DNA of 64,000 bases from CBDFGS01 sp965247255 (GCA_965247255.1 CBDFGS010000010.1:248001-312000), one strand, 5' to 3'. Numbered from the stretch's first letter, positions 45,211 through 54,711 are shown. Notes: a model not told the origin generated them from the sequence alone. Made by a program: numbers and translations.

Positions 45211-46416
45211 TTGATACCACTCCCCGGCTGGCTGCTGATCGTACCGGTACTCGGATTTCTTGTCCTTATACATGAGTTTGGCCACTTCGCGGTGGCAAAG
45301 CTGTTTCGTATGAAGGTCACCGAGTTCGCGTTCGGACTCCCCGTCCCGCCGAGACTGATCGGGGTCTCCTTCCGCGGGACGCTTTACTCGGTGTACTGGT
45401 TGCCGTTCGGCGGATTCGTCAGGCTCGTCGGTGAAGAGGACCCGACGCACCCGGAGAGCTTCGCCCGGCAAAGCGTTCCTAAGCGCGTTGCCGTACTCGT
45501 GGCCGGCTCGGCTATGAACCTCGCCTTCCCCGTCGTCGTGTTTACGGTGCTCTTCATGTTGCCGCACGATGCCCTGCTGGGCGGCGAGGTACTGGTGGCG
45601 TCGGTCGCTCCGGGCTCTCCGGCGCAAGAGGCCGGGCTTCGGCCGGGCGACACGATCCTGAGCGTGGACGGCCGAAGAATCGTGAGTCCAGGGGAGCTGG
45701 TCGGAGCGATAAAGGACAGGGCCGGGCGGCCGGTCGAAATTGGACTGAGGCGCGCCGGCACAATCACCGGGATGCCGGTCTCCCCGGAGTTCATGGTCTT
45801 CGATTCCGTCACCCTTTTGCCTCGATTGGAGCCACCGCGACTCACAGTTGTCGCCACGATCACGGACCCCGCCTCTGAGGTCTCCCTCACCGAAGCGCGG
45901 AAGTACGATAGAGAGCTGGAGGTTGGCGATACGATGGTCCAGGGGGCCATCGGTGTGAGGATCGGTATCACCAACCTGAAGTTCGGTAAGGACACCGACC
46001 CGATCTGGGAGGCGGTACCGAACTCCTTCGAGACCATATGGAAAGTCCTGGTGTTTACCTGGAACGGCATATCCGAAGGCGTCACCACCAGGTCCAATCC
46101 AGGACTGGCCGGCCCGATCGGGATTGCACACGCAACGGGGGAGGTGGTCTCTGAGCTAGGCGTCTCTTGGGTCTTCCAGCTCACGGCACTGCTCAGCATC
46201 AGCCTTGGCATCGTCAACGTCCTCCCGTTTCCGGCGCTCGACGGTGGGCGGGTGGTCTTTGTACTCCTAGAGTGGGTGCGACGAGGCAGACGCATTTCCC
46301 CTAAGACTGAAGGGCTCGTCCATCTCGTGGGATTCGCCATTCTAATCACCCTCATCGTGGTGCTCAGCTATGCCGACGTCGTGCGTATCTTGAACGGTGA
46401 TAGCCTACTCAGGTAG
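45211..46416 (+). CDS. rseP: Site-2 intramembrane metalloprotease (RseP-like)
   Basis: A 401-residue zinc protease cutting substrates within the membrane. First helix with the metal site VLIHEFGHFAVAKLF; a PDZ domain (about residues 120-195, VASVAPGSPAQEAGLRPGDTILSVDG); third metal ligand region NVLPFPALDGGRVVFVL; four hydrophobic helices. The TTG start lies five bases after dxr. Position between dxr and ispG/proS is the conserved bacterial order. In other bacteria it cleaves anti-sigma factors or leftover signal peptides. Confidence 0.93.
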   Translation: MIPLPGWLLIVPVLGFLVLIHEFGHFAVAKLFRMKVTEFAFGLPVPPRLIGVSFRGTLYSVYWLPFGGFVRLVGEEDPTHPESFARQSVPKRVAVLVAGSAMNLAFPVVVFTVLFMLPHDALLGGEVLVASVAPGSPAQEAGLRPGDTILSVDGRRIVSPGELVGAIKDRAGRPVEIGLRRAGTITGMPVSPEFMVFDSVTLLPRLEPPRLTVVATITDPASEVSLTEARKYDRELEVGDTMVQGAIGVRIGITNLKFGKDTDPIWEAVPNSFETIWKVLVFTWNGISEGVTTRSNPGLAGPIGIAHATGEVVSELGVSWVFQLTALLSISLGIVNVLPFPALDGGRVVFVLLEWVRRGRRISPKTEGLVHLVGFAILITLIVVLSYADVVRILNGDSLLR

Positions 46417-46420
46417 ATTG

Positions 46421-46450
46421 GCACTCCAAGCCCCACTCGGGCTTGGGTGC
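46421..46450 (+). terminator. Strong hairpin between rseP and ispG
   Basis: CCAAGCCC (46426-46433) pairs with GGGCTTGG (46439-46446) around CACTC, extended by GCAC/GTGC with one bulged T. A weak T-rich stretch (TTATTCATTTTT) follows after about ten bases. Likely a partial terminator or processing stem ahead of ispG-proS. Confidence 0.55.
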
Positions 46451-46476
46451 GAAGCCTTATTCATTTTTGGATATTC

Positions 46477-47625
46477 ATGAGAAAACGTCGCGTCAGTAAG
46501 CAGATTCAGGTCGGAAGCGTCAAGGTCGGCGGCGACGCCCTGGTGAGCGTGCAGTCGATGACGAAGACCGACACCCGCGACGTGGCCGCGACCGTCGCCC
46601 AGATACGCGGCCTGGAGGAGGCCGGCTGCGACATCATTAGATGCGCGGTGCCCGACCTGGAGGCCGCCAAGGCCCTGGCCGAGGTGAAGCGCCAGATCAA
46701 GATTCCGCTGGTGGCCGACATCCACTTTCACTACCAGCTTGCTCTCGAAGCGCTCAAGAGCGGCGTTGACTGCCTGAGGCTCAACCCTGGGAACATCCGC
46801 GACCGCGAGAAGGTGCGAACGGTCGTGCGCGAGGCCAAGGCTCGCGACGTGCCCATACGCATCGGCGTCAACTTCGGCAGTTTGCCGCCTGTCGGGGCGA
46901 TCGGCATGACCGGAGGTCTCTCCCGGCACACCGACGGGGTGAACCTGCTGCCAAAGGCGGGCGAGACAGAGGGCGCAGAGTACTCTGTGGTGGACCACAT
47001 GGTCCAGACCGGCCTGTGGGAGATCGGAATCCTGGAGGACCTCGACTTCGATCTGATCAAGATCTCCCTCAAGGCGTTCGACATCGACACCACCGTTGAG
47101 GCTTACAGGGCCATGGCCCGTCTCGTGCCGTACCCGTTGCACCTCGGGATCACCGAGGCGGGCACGGCGAAGTCCGGCAGTGTGCGGACCTCCATCGGGC
47201 TCGGCATGTTGCTATACGAGGGTATCGGGGACACGATTCGCGTCTCCCTCAGCGACGATGCTCGAGAAGAGGTCTTCACAGGGCTGGAGATCCTCAAGTC
47301 GCTGGAGCTGCGAAAGGATGCGGCGGTCCTGGTGGCGTGCCCGAGCTGCGGCCGCGCGGATGTGGACGTTATCAAGCTCGCCAACACCGTGGACTCGATG
47401 CTGGCGAAGGTCAAGAGCCCGATCAAGGTGGCGGTCATGGGTTGTGAGGTGAACGGCCCGGGCGAAGCCAAGGACGCCGACGTCGGCATCGCTGCCGGCG
47501 CGGGCCGGGCGGTGATTTTCAGAAAGGGTCGCAAGGCGCGGATCGTGGAAGAGGCCGACATGCTTACCGCGCTGATGGACGAGGTCCACCAGGCCGAGGT
47601 CGAAGCCGCCGCGCCCGTGAAGTAA
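46477..47625 (+). CDS. ispG: 4-hydroxy-3-methylbut-2-en-1-yl diphosphate synthase
   Basis: A 382-residue iron-sulfur enzyme of the penultimate MEP step. TIM barrel with VSVQSMTKTDTRD, CDIIRCAVPD, VADIHFHYQLAL, DCLRLNPGNI and LHLGITEAG; 4Fe-4S ligands in VACPSCGR and MGCEVNGPGEAKDADVGIA. ATG 46477 (MRKRRVSKQIQVG) matches the family start; an in-frame ATG at 46447 lies in the hairpin and is less likely. A clear ribosome-binding site is missing. Precedes proS by 87 bases. Confidence 0.95.
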   Translation: MRKRRVSKQIQVGSVKVGGDALVSVQSMTKTDTRDVAATVAQIRGLEEAGCDIIRCAVPDLEAAKALAEVKRQIKIPLVADIHFHYQLALEALKSGVDCLRLNPGNIRDREKVRTVVREAKARDVPIRIGVNFGSLPPVGAIGMTGGLSRHTDGVNLLPKAGETEGAEYSVVDHMVQTGLWEIGILEDLDFDLIKISLKAFDIDTTVEAYRAMARLVPYPLHLGITEAGTAKSGSVRTSIGLGMLLYEGIGDTIRVSLSDDAREEVFTGLEILKSLELRKDAAVLVACPSCGRADVDVIKLANTVDSMLAKVKSPIKVAVMGCEVNGPGEAKDADVGIAAGAGRAVIFRKGRKARIVEEADMLTALMDEVHQAEVEAAAPVK

Positions 47626-47712
47626 CCCGGCTCAGGAAGCAAGGTCGGACTCCAACCGCGTCCCTCAGCACTCCGCTCCTTCCTGAAGTCGTGATCAAGG
47701 GACCGTAATCCT

Positions 47713-49413
47713 ATGCGCGTATCGAACCTGTTTGGCAAAACACTACGTGAAGTCCCGGCCGAGGCGGAGCTGAAGAGCCACCGCCTCATGCTCCAAGCCG
47801 GGATCATCGACCAGGTGTCGGCGGGGGTGTACAGCTACCTGCCGCTCGCCTTGCGCTCGCTGCGAAAGATCGAGCAGATCATCCGCGAGGAGATGGACGC
47901 GGTGGGCGGGCAGGAGCTTCGACTGCCCGCGCTGCATCCGCGGGAGCTGTGGGAGCGGTCCGGCCGCGCGGGCAGCATCGGTGACAACCTGTTCTCCGTC
48001 GAGGACCGGCGCGGGCGCGCGCTGGTGATGGCCCCCACCCACGAGGAGGTGCTGACCACGCTGGTCAAGGCCAACGTGCGAAGCTACAGGGACCTGCCGC
48101 TTGTCCTGTACCAGATTCAGACCAAGTTCCGAGATGAGGAGCGCCCGCGCGGCGGTCTTCTCCGAGTGCGCGAGTTCGACATGAAGGACGCCTACAGCTT
48201 TCACGCTGACGAGGCGAGCCTGGAGGTCAGCTACCAGGATATGGTGGCGGCGTACAAGAACATCTTCGAGAGGTGCGGCCTATCTACCATCATTGTGGAG
48301 GCGGACAGCGGCGCGATCGGGGGGAAGGACTCGCAGGAGTTCATGGCCCTGGCGGATGCCGGCGAGGACACAGTCCTGCTGTGCGAGTCGTGCGGCTACG
48401 CTGCCAACGCGGAGAAAGCGGCCTTCGTCAAGCCGGGCCAGGAGAGAAACGATCTCGAGGAGCTCTCAGAGGTCCACACTCCTGGCGTTGCGACGATCGA
48501 GGAGCTTGCGAAGTATCTTTCGATACCCACCAGCCGGACCCTCAAAGCAGTCTTCTACTCGGCCGATGACGAGGTCATCGTAGTGACAATCAGGGGGGAC
48601 CTGGACGTCAACGAGATCAAGCTGACCAACGAGCTAGGTGGCTCGGCGTTAAGACTCGCCACTCCCAAGGAGGTCCGGGCGGCCGGACTGATCGCCGGAT
48701 CGGCATCTCCGGTGGGGCTGACTGGAATCAGGGTCGTGGCTGACGACTCGGTCGAACTTGGCACAAACTTCGTTGTTGGGGCCAACCGGGAGGACTACCA
48801 TCTCAGGAACGCCAACTACCCCCGCGACTTCAAAGCCGACCTCATCGCTGACATCGCCCTGGCAAAAGAGGGGTACGTCTGCCTCAGATGTGAGAAGAGT
48901 AGCCTGGTGGCCCGCAGAGGAATCGAGGTCGGGCACGTGTTTAAGCTAGGGACCAAATATAGCGACGTATTCGACGCCAGCTTCGCCGACGAGTCCGACT
49001 CGCTGCGGCCCATCATCATGGGGTGCTACGGCATAGGGGTAGGCCGGCTTCTCGCGGCGGCCGTCGAGCAGAACCACAACGAGGCCGGTATGTCGCTGCC
49101 CGCATCCATCGCCCCTTATGAGGTCTGGCTCGCCGCTCTGAACGCACAGGACCCTCAGGTGGAAGAGGCCGCGGGAGACCTGTACGACACCCTGACGAAC
49201 GAGCGGGTGCAGGTGCTCTATGACGACCGGCTCGAGTCCGCCGGCGTCAAGCTGAACGACGCGGACCTTATCGGCCTGCCGATCAGGCTGGTCGTCAGCC
49301 CCCGTAACCTGAAAGAAGACGTCGTAGAGGTGATGACGAGGTCGGATGGCCAGGCGGACAAGGTGCCTACCGCCGAAGTAGTCTCCCGCGTCAAAGCGCT
49401 ACTCCGCGCTTAG
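47713..49413 (+). CDS. proS: Prolyl-tRNA synthetase (bacterial type)
   Basis: A 566-residue class II synthetase. Motif 1 region SAGVYSYLPLALRSLRKIEQII; RSYRDLPLVLYQIQTKFRDEERPRGGLLRVREFDMKDAYSF (motif 2); a YbaK-like editing insertion (about residues 240-380); motif 3 IIMGCYGIGVGRLLAAAVEQNHNEAG; and a C-terminal anticodon-binding domain. Standard length for the bacterial form. ATG 47713 has AAGGGA upstream. An 8-bp inverted repeat (47632-47639 with 47679-47686) lies in the short gap before it. Its last 15 bases overlap the convergent hydrolase gene. Confidence 0.96.
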   Translation: MRVSNLFGKTLREVPAEAELKSHRLMLQAGIIDQVSAGVYSYLPLALRSLRKIEQIIREEMDAVGGQELRLPALHPRELWERSGRAGSIGDNLFSVEDRRGRALVMAPTHEEVLTTLVKANVRSYRDLPLVLYQIQTKFRDEERPRGGLLRVREFDMKDAYSFHADEASLEVSYQDMVAAYKNIFERCGLSTIIVEADSGAIGGKDSQEFMALADAGEDTVLLCESCGYAANAEKAAFVKPGQERNDLEELSEVHTPGVATIEELAKYLSIPTSRTLKAVFYSADDEVIVVTIRGDLDVNEIKLTNELGGSALRLATPKEVRAAGLIAGSASPVGLTGIRVVADDSVELGTNFVVGANREDYHLRNANYPRDFKADLIADIALAKEGYVCLRCEKSSLVARRGIEVGHVFKLGTKYSDVFDASFADESDSLRPIIMGCYGIGVGRLLAAAVEQNHNEAGMSLPASIAPYEVWLAALNAQDPQVEEAAGDLYDTLTNERVQVLYDDRLESAGVKLNDADLIGLPIRLVVSPRNLKEDVVEVMTRSDGQADKVPTAEVVSRVKALLRA

Positions 49414-50307
49414 CCTTCCGTCCAGGTAGTCGGCAACCCTCTGTATATATTCGTCGGGGTGCGTTGGGAACGCGTCGGTATGGCCGATCCCCGGCAGCAG
49501 CCAGATGTCGCTGTCGGGATGGGCAGCTCCATGTACTCGCGAGCCCTGTGCAACGGGAACCCGGGAGTCAGCCTCGCCGTGGACCACCAGGATCGGATAC
49601 GGGAGGCTCTGCACGGCGGCCTCCGGCGCCAGCTCTCCAACGTCTATATCGAACAGCAGCTTCGCCAATAACCGACCCCCCGGCACCAGGACCGGCGCTA
49701 TCCAGCTCGGCACGGGAGTCTGCCGGTCGATTTCACCGACGATCAGGTCAGTGGCCCTGGCGTAGGTACTATCGGCGACCAGAGCGCTGATGCGCGGCTC
49801 CCCGACGGCGCCCAGAATAGCGGTACCGGCGCCCATGGAGAACCCCAACACCGCCACCCCGTTCTGGGCTATGCCGCGACCTTCGAGAAAATCCACCGCG
49901 CCACGCAGGTCGTTTCGCTCGAAGTATCCGTATGAGACACGTTCCCCGTCGGAGTTCCCGTGGCCTCTCAAGTCGAATAGCAAGACGCTATAGCCGCGCT
50001 CAACCAGATCTTCCGCGATATTCAGAAAATCGCCGTTCTCCTCCCTATTATTGTTGTGGCCATGGACCATCATCACGACTTTGCCCGGAGATCGACCGGG
50101 AATGAGCCAACCCCGAAGAGTGACATCGACGTCGGGAGGGGAGAACTCCACGTCCTCGTATTGCAGGCCATGGTTGGAGGGGTTGTCTTCCAGAGGCTTC
50201 CTGTCGATCTCCGTCAGGCTCGACGCGAGGGAATACGACGCGCCGATGTAGACGATGGCTAAGAGCACCACCACGGAGGGGATGCCTATCTTCAAAGTGC
50301 GCTTCAT
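49399..50307 (-). CDS. Membrane-anchored alpha/beta hydrolase
   Basis: A 302-residue protein with an N-terminal hydrophobic anchor (about residues 8-28) and a serine hydrolase fold. Oxyanion-region MMVHGHNNNREEN; nucleophile elbow GFSMGAG; candidate acid in VVHGEADSRVPV; catalytic His in GIGHTDAF. Family members hydrolyse esters or peptides; the substrate is unknown. The catalytic domain should sit outside the cytoplasmic membrane. It overlaps the 3' end of proS by 15 bases on the other strand. Confidence 0.87.
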   Translation of the reverse strand: MKRTLKIGIPSVVVLLAIVYIGASYSLASSLTEIDRKPLEDNPSNHGLQYEDVEFSPPDVDVTLRGWLIPGRSPGKVVMMVHGHNNNREENGDFLNIAEDLVERGYSVLLFDLRGHGNSDGERVSYGYFERNDLRGAVDFLEGRGIAQNGVAVLGFSMGAGTAILGAVGEPRISALVADSTYARATDLIVGEIDRQTPVPSWIAPVLVPGGRLLAKLLFDIDVGELAPEAAVQSLPYPILVVHGEADSRVPVAQGSRVHGAAHPDSDIWLLPGIGHTDAFPTHPDEYIQRVADYLDGRLSAE

Positions 50308-50479
50308 AGCCTACCTGCTTGACTTCGACGCAGGACCTCGCTGCGGCGGCGTGGACCGAGGCCCTCTCAGATGCTTTACAGCAATGGTACAGCAAGGGCG
50401 GACCATCGCAAGAGTCAGACAATACATCGGCCGAGGGCACGGATAGTAGTCGCCGAACGCCACGCCAGCGGCTGACTCG

Positions 50480-50508
50480 TTGCCCGCCGGATTCGCCCAT
50501 GCTAGAAT
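50480..50508 (+). promoter_or_regulatory. Promoter TTGCCC-N17-TAGAAT, extended -10, before the flavin monooxygenase gene
   Basis: TTGCCC (50480-50485), 17-base spacer and TAGAAT (50503-50508) with TGC before it. The ten bases ATGCTAGAAT equal those in front of the molybdenum hydroxylase gene. Confidence 0.6.
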
Positions 50509-50579
50509 GCCGCCGTCGACGCGCCGCATACTTCCATACGTCGCCGCGTCTGGGCGCTGCTCCAGGGAGGATATTCGTC

Positions 50580-51740
50580 ATGGCTCTACCAGCGAGAATG
50601 AAATTCGGCGTTTTCCTGGCGCCGTTTCATCGCCTGGGGGACAATCCGACCCTGGCTCTGGAGCGTGACCTCGAGCTACTGGAGTGGGTCGATTACCTGG
50701 GGTTCGACGAGGCGTGGATTGGTGAGCACCATAGCGCGGGTTGGGAGACGATCGCGTCCCCTGAAGTGTTCATCGCGGTGGCGGCTGAGCGGACCAAGCA
50801 CATCAGGCTCGGCACCGGCGTCGTAAGCCTGCCATATCACCACCCGCTGATGGTCGCCAACCGGATGACCCTGCTCGACCACCTCACCAGGGGCCGGGTA
50901 ATGATGGGCGTTGGGCCCGGCGCCCTTGTGACGGACGCATACATGCTTGGCATAGACCACGGCAAGCAACGCGCTCGAATGGACGAGTCGCTGGGAATCA
51001 TTATCCGCCTGCTGACCGAGTCCGAGCCGATCACTCACGAAGCGGAGTGGTTCACGCTCAAAGAGGCGCTGCTTCACCTGCGGCCCTACACCCAGCCGCA
51101 CTTTCCCATCGCGGTGGCCGCTGCCCAATCGCCGTCCGGTATGTTGGCGGCGGGTAAGCACGGTACCGGGGTGCTGTCGTTCGGCGCCCAGCGGGACGGC
51201 GTAGCGGCCTCGCTCAAGGACTTCTGGAAGATAGCCGAGGACACGGCGGCCGAGCATGGGAAGACGGTAGACCGGGCCCAGTGGCGGCTTGTACTCCCCG
51301 TCTTCCTGGCGGAGTCGCGCAAGGAGGCGATGGCGCATGCCCGGGAGGGCGCAGGCCACTACCAGCGTAGCTATTTCGAGGAGACGATGGGTCACGAGCC
51401 GCCCATGGACGGACCCGCCGACAAGATCATCGACCACATGGTCGCTGAAGGAAGGTGGTGCGTCGGCACGCCGGACGACCTCGTCGATGCGATCCACGCG
51501 TTCGACAAGGACAGCGGCGGCTTCGGCGGCCTGATGGTGCAGGCGACCGAATGGGGAACACGAGAGCAAGTCCGCAATAGCTACGAGTTAGTGGCCAGAT
51601 ACGTGATGCCGCAATTCCAGGGGTCCCTCGTGAACCTGGAAGCGTCTCAGGAGTGGGCGGCAGACAAACGGGTCGAGCTGATGGAGATGCGCAAGAAGGC
51701 CGTGGAAAAGGCGAGCCGCGCGTATACCCAACGTAAGTAA
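50580..51740 (+). CDS. LLM-class flavin-dependent monooxygenase (limonene monooxygenase-like)
   Basis: A 386-residue luciferase-like monooxygenase using reduced flavin and oxygen. The N-terminal MKFGVFLAPFHRLGDNPTLALERDLELLEWVDYLGFDEAWIGEHHSAGWE, cited in parts, fits the limonene 1,2-monooxygenase-like branch: FLAPFHRLGDNPTLALERD, AWIGEHHSAGWE, IRLGTGVVSLPYHHPLMVAN, DHLTRGRVMMGVGPGAL. A late segment WCVGTPDDLVDAIH is also typical. GGGAGGA eight bases before ATG 50580 decides the start; the longer frame to 50319 is not used. The substrate is probably a terpenoid or other small organic molecule, by analogy only. Confidence 0.9.
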   Translation: MALPARMKFGVFLAPFHRLGDNPTLALERDLELLEWVDYLGFDEAWIGEHHSAGWETIASPEVFIAVAAERTKHIRLGTGVVSLPYHHPLMVANRMTLLDHLTRGRVMMGVGPGALVTDAYMLGIDHGKQRARMDESLGIIIRLLTESEPITHEAEWFTLKEALLHLRPYTQPHFPIAVAAAQSPSGMLAAGKHGTGVLSFGAQRDGVAASLKDFWKIAEDTAAEHGKTVDRAQWRLVLPVFLAESRKEAMAHAREGAGHYQRSYFEETMGHEPPMDGPADKIIDHMVAEGRWCVGTPDDLVDAIHAFDKDSGGFGGLMVQATEWGTREQVRNSYELVARYVMPQFQGSLVNLEASQEWAADKRVELMEMRKKAVEKASRAYTQRK

Positions 51741-51886
51741 GCTGATTGTATCCTCAGAGGGCACAGAGCAGGTAGCCTCCGTAAACCATAGGCGCTGCAT
51801 CTGCTGTGCTCTCTGTTTTGCGAAGAGAGGACCGGAACATATGGTCAGAGTGCCAAGTCGTCCCCGCCTCCGTTGGTGACCTCACT

Positions 51887-53482
51887 ATGAAAATGACCGG
51901 CGGCCAGGCGCTCGCCAGATCGCTGGTGAGCGAGGGTGTCCGCGTGATCTTCGGGATTCCGGGCGTCCAGCTTTATCACGCAATGGACGCGCTGTACGAC
52001 GAGCCCGATATAACCTTCATCACCACCCGCCACGAGCAGGCAGCGTCGTACATGGCAGACGGCTACTCGCGGGGAGGCGGGAGCATCGGGACGGCGATGG
52101 TAGTTCCGGGGCCGGGCCTACTGAACGCCTCGGCTGGGATTGCAACGGCGTACGCCGCGTCTTCACCGATACTGGTCGTATCGGGCCAGATCCCTCGGGA
52201 CTCTATCGGCGCAAGGCTCGGCGAGCTCCACGAGGTCGACGACCAACTCGACGTGATCGGACCGATCACGAAGTGGTCGAGGCGTGTCCTCCACGCGGCC
52301 GACGTGCCCGCTGCGGTCAAGGAAGCCTTCCGGCAGCTCCGCACCGGCCGGCCCCGACCTGTCGAAATCGAGATCGCCTGGGACGCCCTCCCGGAGACGG
52401 CTGAGATCGAGCTGCTCCCGCCCACCACGTCTACCCGACCCCTTGCTCCCGCCGCGGATGTTCAGAGGGGAGCCGAGATACTCGCAGCAGCGCGAAATCC
52501 GGGGATCATGGCGGGGCGGGGCGCCATCGTTTCGGGGGCATCAGAGTGTCTGGTCCAGGTGGCTGAGCATCTCCAGGCACCCGTATTTACGAACCGGGAG
52601 GGGAAGGGCGCGATCTCCGACCGGCACCCGCTTTCTTTGGGCGTGAACTATCGTTCCGAGGTGGTAAAACAGCATTTCCAGGCATGTGACGTCATACTCG
52701 TCGTTGGGACGATGATCGGCAAGGTTGAGTTCGGCGCGGGGCAGAGAGTCGTGCAGGTGGACATCGACGGCGGAGAGGTCGAGCGCAGCCCGTCGCCGCA
52801 AACGGTGGGTCTGGTCGGAGACGCGAAGGCCACTCTCCAGGTGCTACACCAAACGCTAACCCAAACAACCCCGATGCGCACCCACCCGAGCAAGGACTTC
52901 GAGCGCGCCCGCGCTCAGAGGTTGGACCCCAAGTCGCGAGTACAGCCACAGGACTCGTTCGTCCGCGCCATACGGGCTGCGTTGCCCGACAACGGGATAG
53001 TCGTCGAGGGAATGACGCAGATCGGTTATGCTGCTCGCCACTACTACGAAGTGTACGAGCCCGGTACGTACCTGACATCATCGTATTCAGGCAACCTGGG
53101 CTACGCCTACCCACTTGCTCTTGGCGCGAAGGTCGCTCAGCCCGACAGGCCGGTGGTCGCGATATCCGGGGACGGCGGGTTCCTCTACAACTCTCAGGAA
53201 CTGGCCACAGCGGTGCAATACGGCATCAGCGCGGTGGCTATCGTGTTCAACGATAACGCGTATGGCAATGTTTTGAGAGACCAGGAGGACCTATTCAATG
53301 GTAGGACCATCGGGTCAAAGCTGCATAACCCTGACTTCGTAAAGCTCGCTGAGGCCTACGGCGCCAGGGGGATCAAGGCATCCGGCCCGGAGGAGTTGGA
53401 GTCGGCTCTCCGGCATGCCATCGCGGCCGACGCGCCGACGGTTATCGAAGTGCCGGTCGGCCCGATGCCTTCTCCCTGGTAG
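51887..53482 (+). CDS. Thiamine-diphosphate-dependent enzyme (acetolactate-synthase-like)
   Basis: A 531-residue ThDP enzyme with the usual three domains: N-terminal PYR domain with the cofactor-activating Glu (ITTRHEQAASYMADGYSR) and VVPGPGLLNASAGIATAYAASSPILVVSG; central domain; C-terminal PP domain with the cofactor motif ISGDGGFLYNSQELATAVQYG ... VFNDNAYGN. Such enzymes form or split bonds next to a carbonyl (acetolactate, glyoxylate, benzoylformate, oxalyl-CoA); which reaction applies is not clear. No small regulatory subunit follows, arguing against true acetolactate synthase. The frame is open to 51806 but ATG 51887 fits the family start. It lies 146 bases after the monooxygenase gene. 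Confidence 0.88.
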   Translation: MKMTGGQALARSLVSEGVRVIFGIPGVQLYHAMDALYDEPDITFITTRHEQAASYMADGYSRGGGSIGTAMVVPGPGLLNASAGIATAYAASSPILVVSGQIPRDSIGARLGELHEVDDQLDVIGPITKWSRRVLHAADVPAAVKEAFRQLRTGRPRPVEIEIAWDALPETAEIELLPPTTSTRPLAPAADVQRGAEILAAARNPGIMAGRGAIVSGASECLVQVAEHLQAPVFTNREGKGAISDRHPLSLGVNYRSEVVKQHFQACDVILVVGTMIGKVEFGAGQRVVQVDIDGGEVERSPSPQTVGLVGDAKATLQVLHQTLTQTTPMRTHPSKDFERARAQRLDPKSRVQPQDSFVRAIRAALPDNGIVVEGMTQIGYAARHYYEVYEPGTYLTSSYSGNLGYAYPLALGAKVAQPDRPVVAISGDGGFLYNSQELATAVQYGISAVAIVFNDNAYGNVLRDQEDLFNGRTIGSKLHNPDFVKLAEAYGARGIKASGPEELESALRHAIAADAPTVIEVPVGPMPSPW

Positions 53483-53533
53483 GGGAAACGAGCTGAAGGG
53501 ACCTGACGGGCTATTACGGAAGGAGACCGAGCA

Positions 53534-54520
53534 GTGAGTGAGGTCACGCAGGCCAGATCACAAGGTAGGCTGTGCTCGATAGCATCCGGGGACTACGGCG
53601 AGGACCCTGGCGGAACGGCTTCGACCCTGGACTTGTGCCTTCTAATCGAGCTATCCAAGCCATGGCCTAGCGAGATTACAGAATCGAAGGGTTTTCCTTC
53701 GGGTGTCTCCGAGAGTCTCGCTCGCGCCGCGAACTCAGGTCAAAGTGTCAAGCTACTTGGCCTTGAACCCGACTCCGACTACTCCGTCCAGGGCCTCGCC
53801 CGAATTATCCTCTACTCGAAGCCTGACGGTCCTTTCGCCAGCTACGACAAGAGTGAGTTTGCCGTGCCAGGCGACGATGTTGCCGCACTAGTCGATGCGC
53901 TGCTCGACAGCCCCGGCGACCTCGGAGCATTGGAGCAGTACCGCCAAGAAACTGCCGGGGTTAGAGACATTTTCGTCTGCACCCACGGCACCCACGACTC
54001 GTGCTGCGCGACGTTCGGTTATCCAGTGTACCGCGCGCTCCGACAGGAGTACGCTCCCAGTTCGAACGGCAGCCTGCGGGTCTGGCAGGTGAGCCACATC
54101 GGCGGGCATCGGTTCGCCTCGAACCTGCTCGACATGCCCGAGGGAAGGAACTGGGTGCGCATCGACGTCGAGTCTCTGGAGAGCCTGGTGTACAGGCGCG
54201 GCGACGTGTCGATGCTCCGCGGCAACTACAGGGGGTCGATCGGGCTAGGCGGACCCTACGAGCAGCTCGTTGAGCGAGAGGCGTTCATGCGGGAAGGATG
54301 GTCCTGGACGGACCGTCGCATAGCCGGGCGCGTCGAGAGCCTGGACGAGGCTGGACGGCGAGCGGAGGTGAGTCTCGAGTTCGTGGACCCTCGGTCCGGG
54401 ATATCCGGGGCCTACAAAGCAACTGTCACGCGCGCGGGCAGTGTCCCGAAAGCGAACTGCCTGGCGGAGCCCGACGAGATAGACCAGTATGTCACCAGCG
54501 GCTTGACCAAAGTAGGCTGA
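53534..54520 (+). CDS. Sucrase/ferredoxin-like (thioredoxin-fold) protein
   Basis: A 328-residue protein of the Suc_Fer-like family. The N-terminal CSIASGDYGEDPGGTAST and LCLLIELSKPWPSEI, and the thioredoxin-like ferredoxin domain with cysteines in VCTHGTHDSCCATFGYPVY and SHIGGHRFASNLLDMPEGR, are diagnostic; such a cluster could hold a 2Fe-2S centre. The exact role of the family is unknown. GTG 53534 has GGAAGGAG eight bases upstream. It stands 245 bases before the iron-type ABC importer, which would fit a role in iron handling, but a likely transcript end lies between them. Confidence 0.85.
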   Translation: MSEVTQARSQGRLCSIASGDYGEDPGGTASTLDLCLLIELSKPWPSEITESKGFPSGVSESLARAANSGQSVKLLGLEPDSDYSVQGLARIILYSKPDGPFASYDKSEFAVPGDDVAALVDALLDSPGDLGALEQYRQETAGVRDIFVCTHGTHDSCCATFGYPVYRALRQEYAPSSNGSLRVWQVSHIGGHRFASNLLDMPEGRNWVRIDVESLESLVYRRGDVSMLRGNYRGSIGLGGPYEQLVEREAFMREGWSWTDRRIAGRVESLDEAGRRAEVSLEFVDPRSGISGAYKATVTRAGSVPKANCLAEPDEIDQYVTSGLTKVG

Positions 54521-54573
54521 GCCGCATTGCCCAACAGGACTCGCCGGTAGCCGCATTAGGCGGCGGCTCAGCC
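54515..54573 (+). terminator. 11-bp perfect inverted repeat after the sucrase/ferredoxin-like gene
   Basis: GGCTGAGCCGC (54515-54525, including the TGA stop) and GCGGCTCAGCC (54563-54573) with a 37-base loop that also contains a duplicated GCCGCATT. No U-run follows. Probably stabilises or ends the transcript. Confidence 0.5.
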
Positions 54574-54711
54574 AACCCCTCAGCAGCACGTTCGCCCGCC
54601 TCGGCCCGACTGGCGCTGTTACGTACAGGCTAACTCGACACCGCCGCGTGCAATTACCGACGTAGTATAGCTTGACACATCCAGGCCATTAGTCCACACT
54701 TACTCTGTTAC

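Noticed and set aside
47626..47712. Possible T-box leader before proS (CCGCGTCCCT and an inverted repeat)
   Set aside because: The space is only 87 bases and the conserved GGUGGNACCGCG core is missing; probably just a stem.
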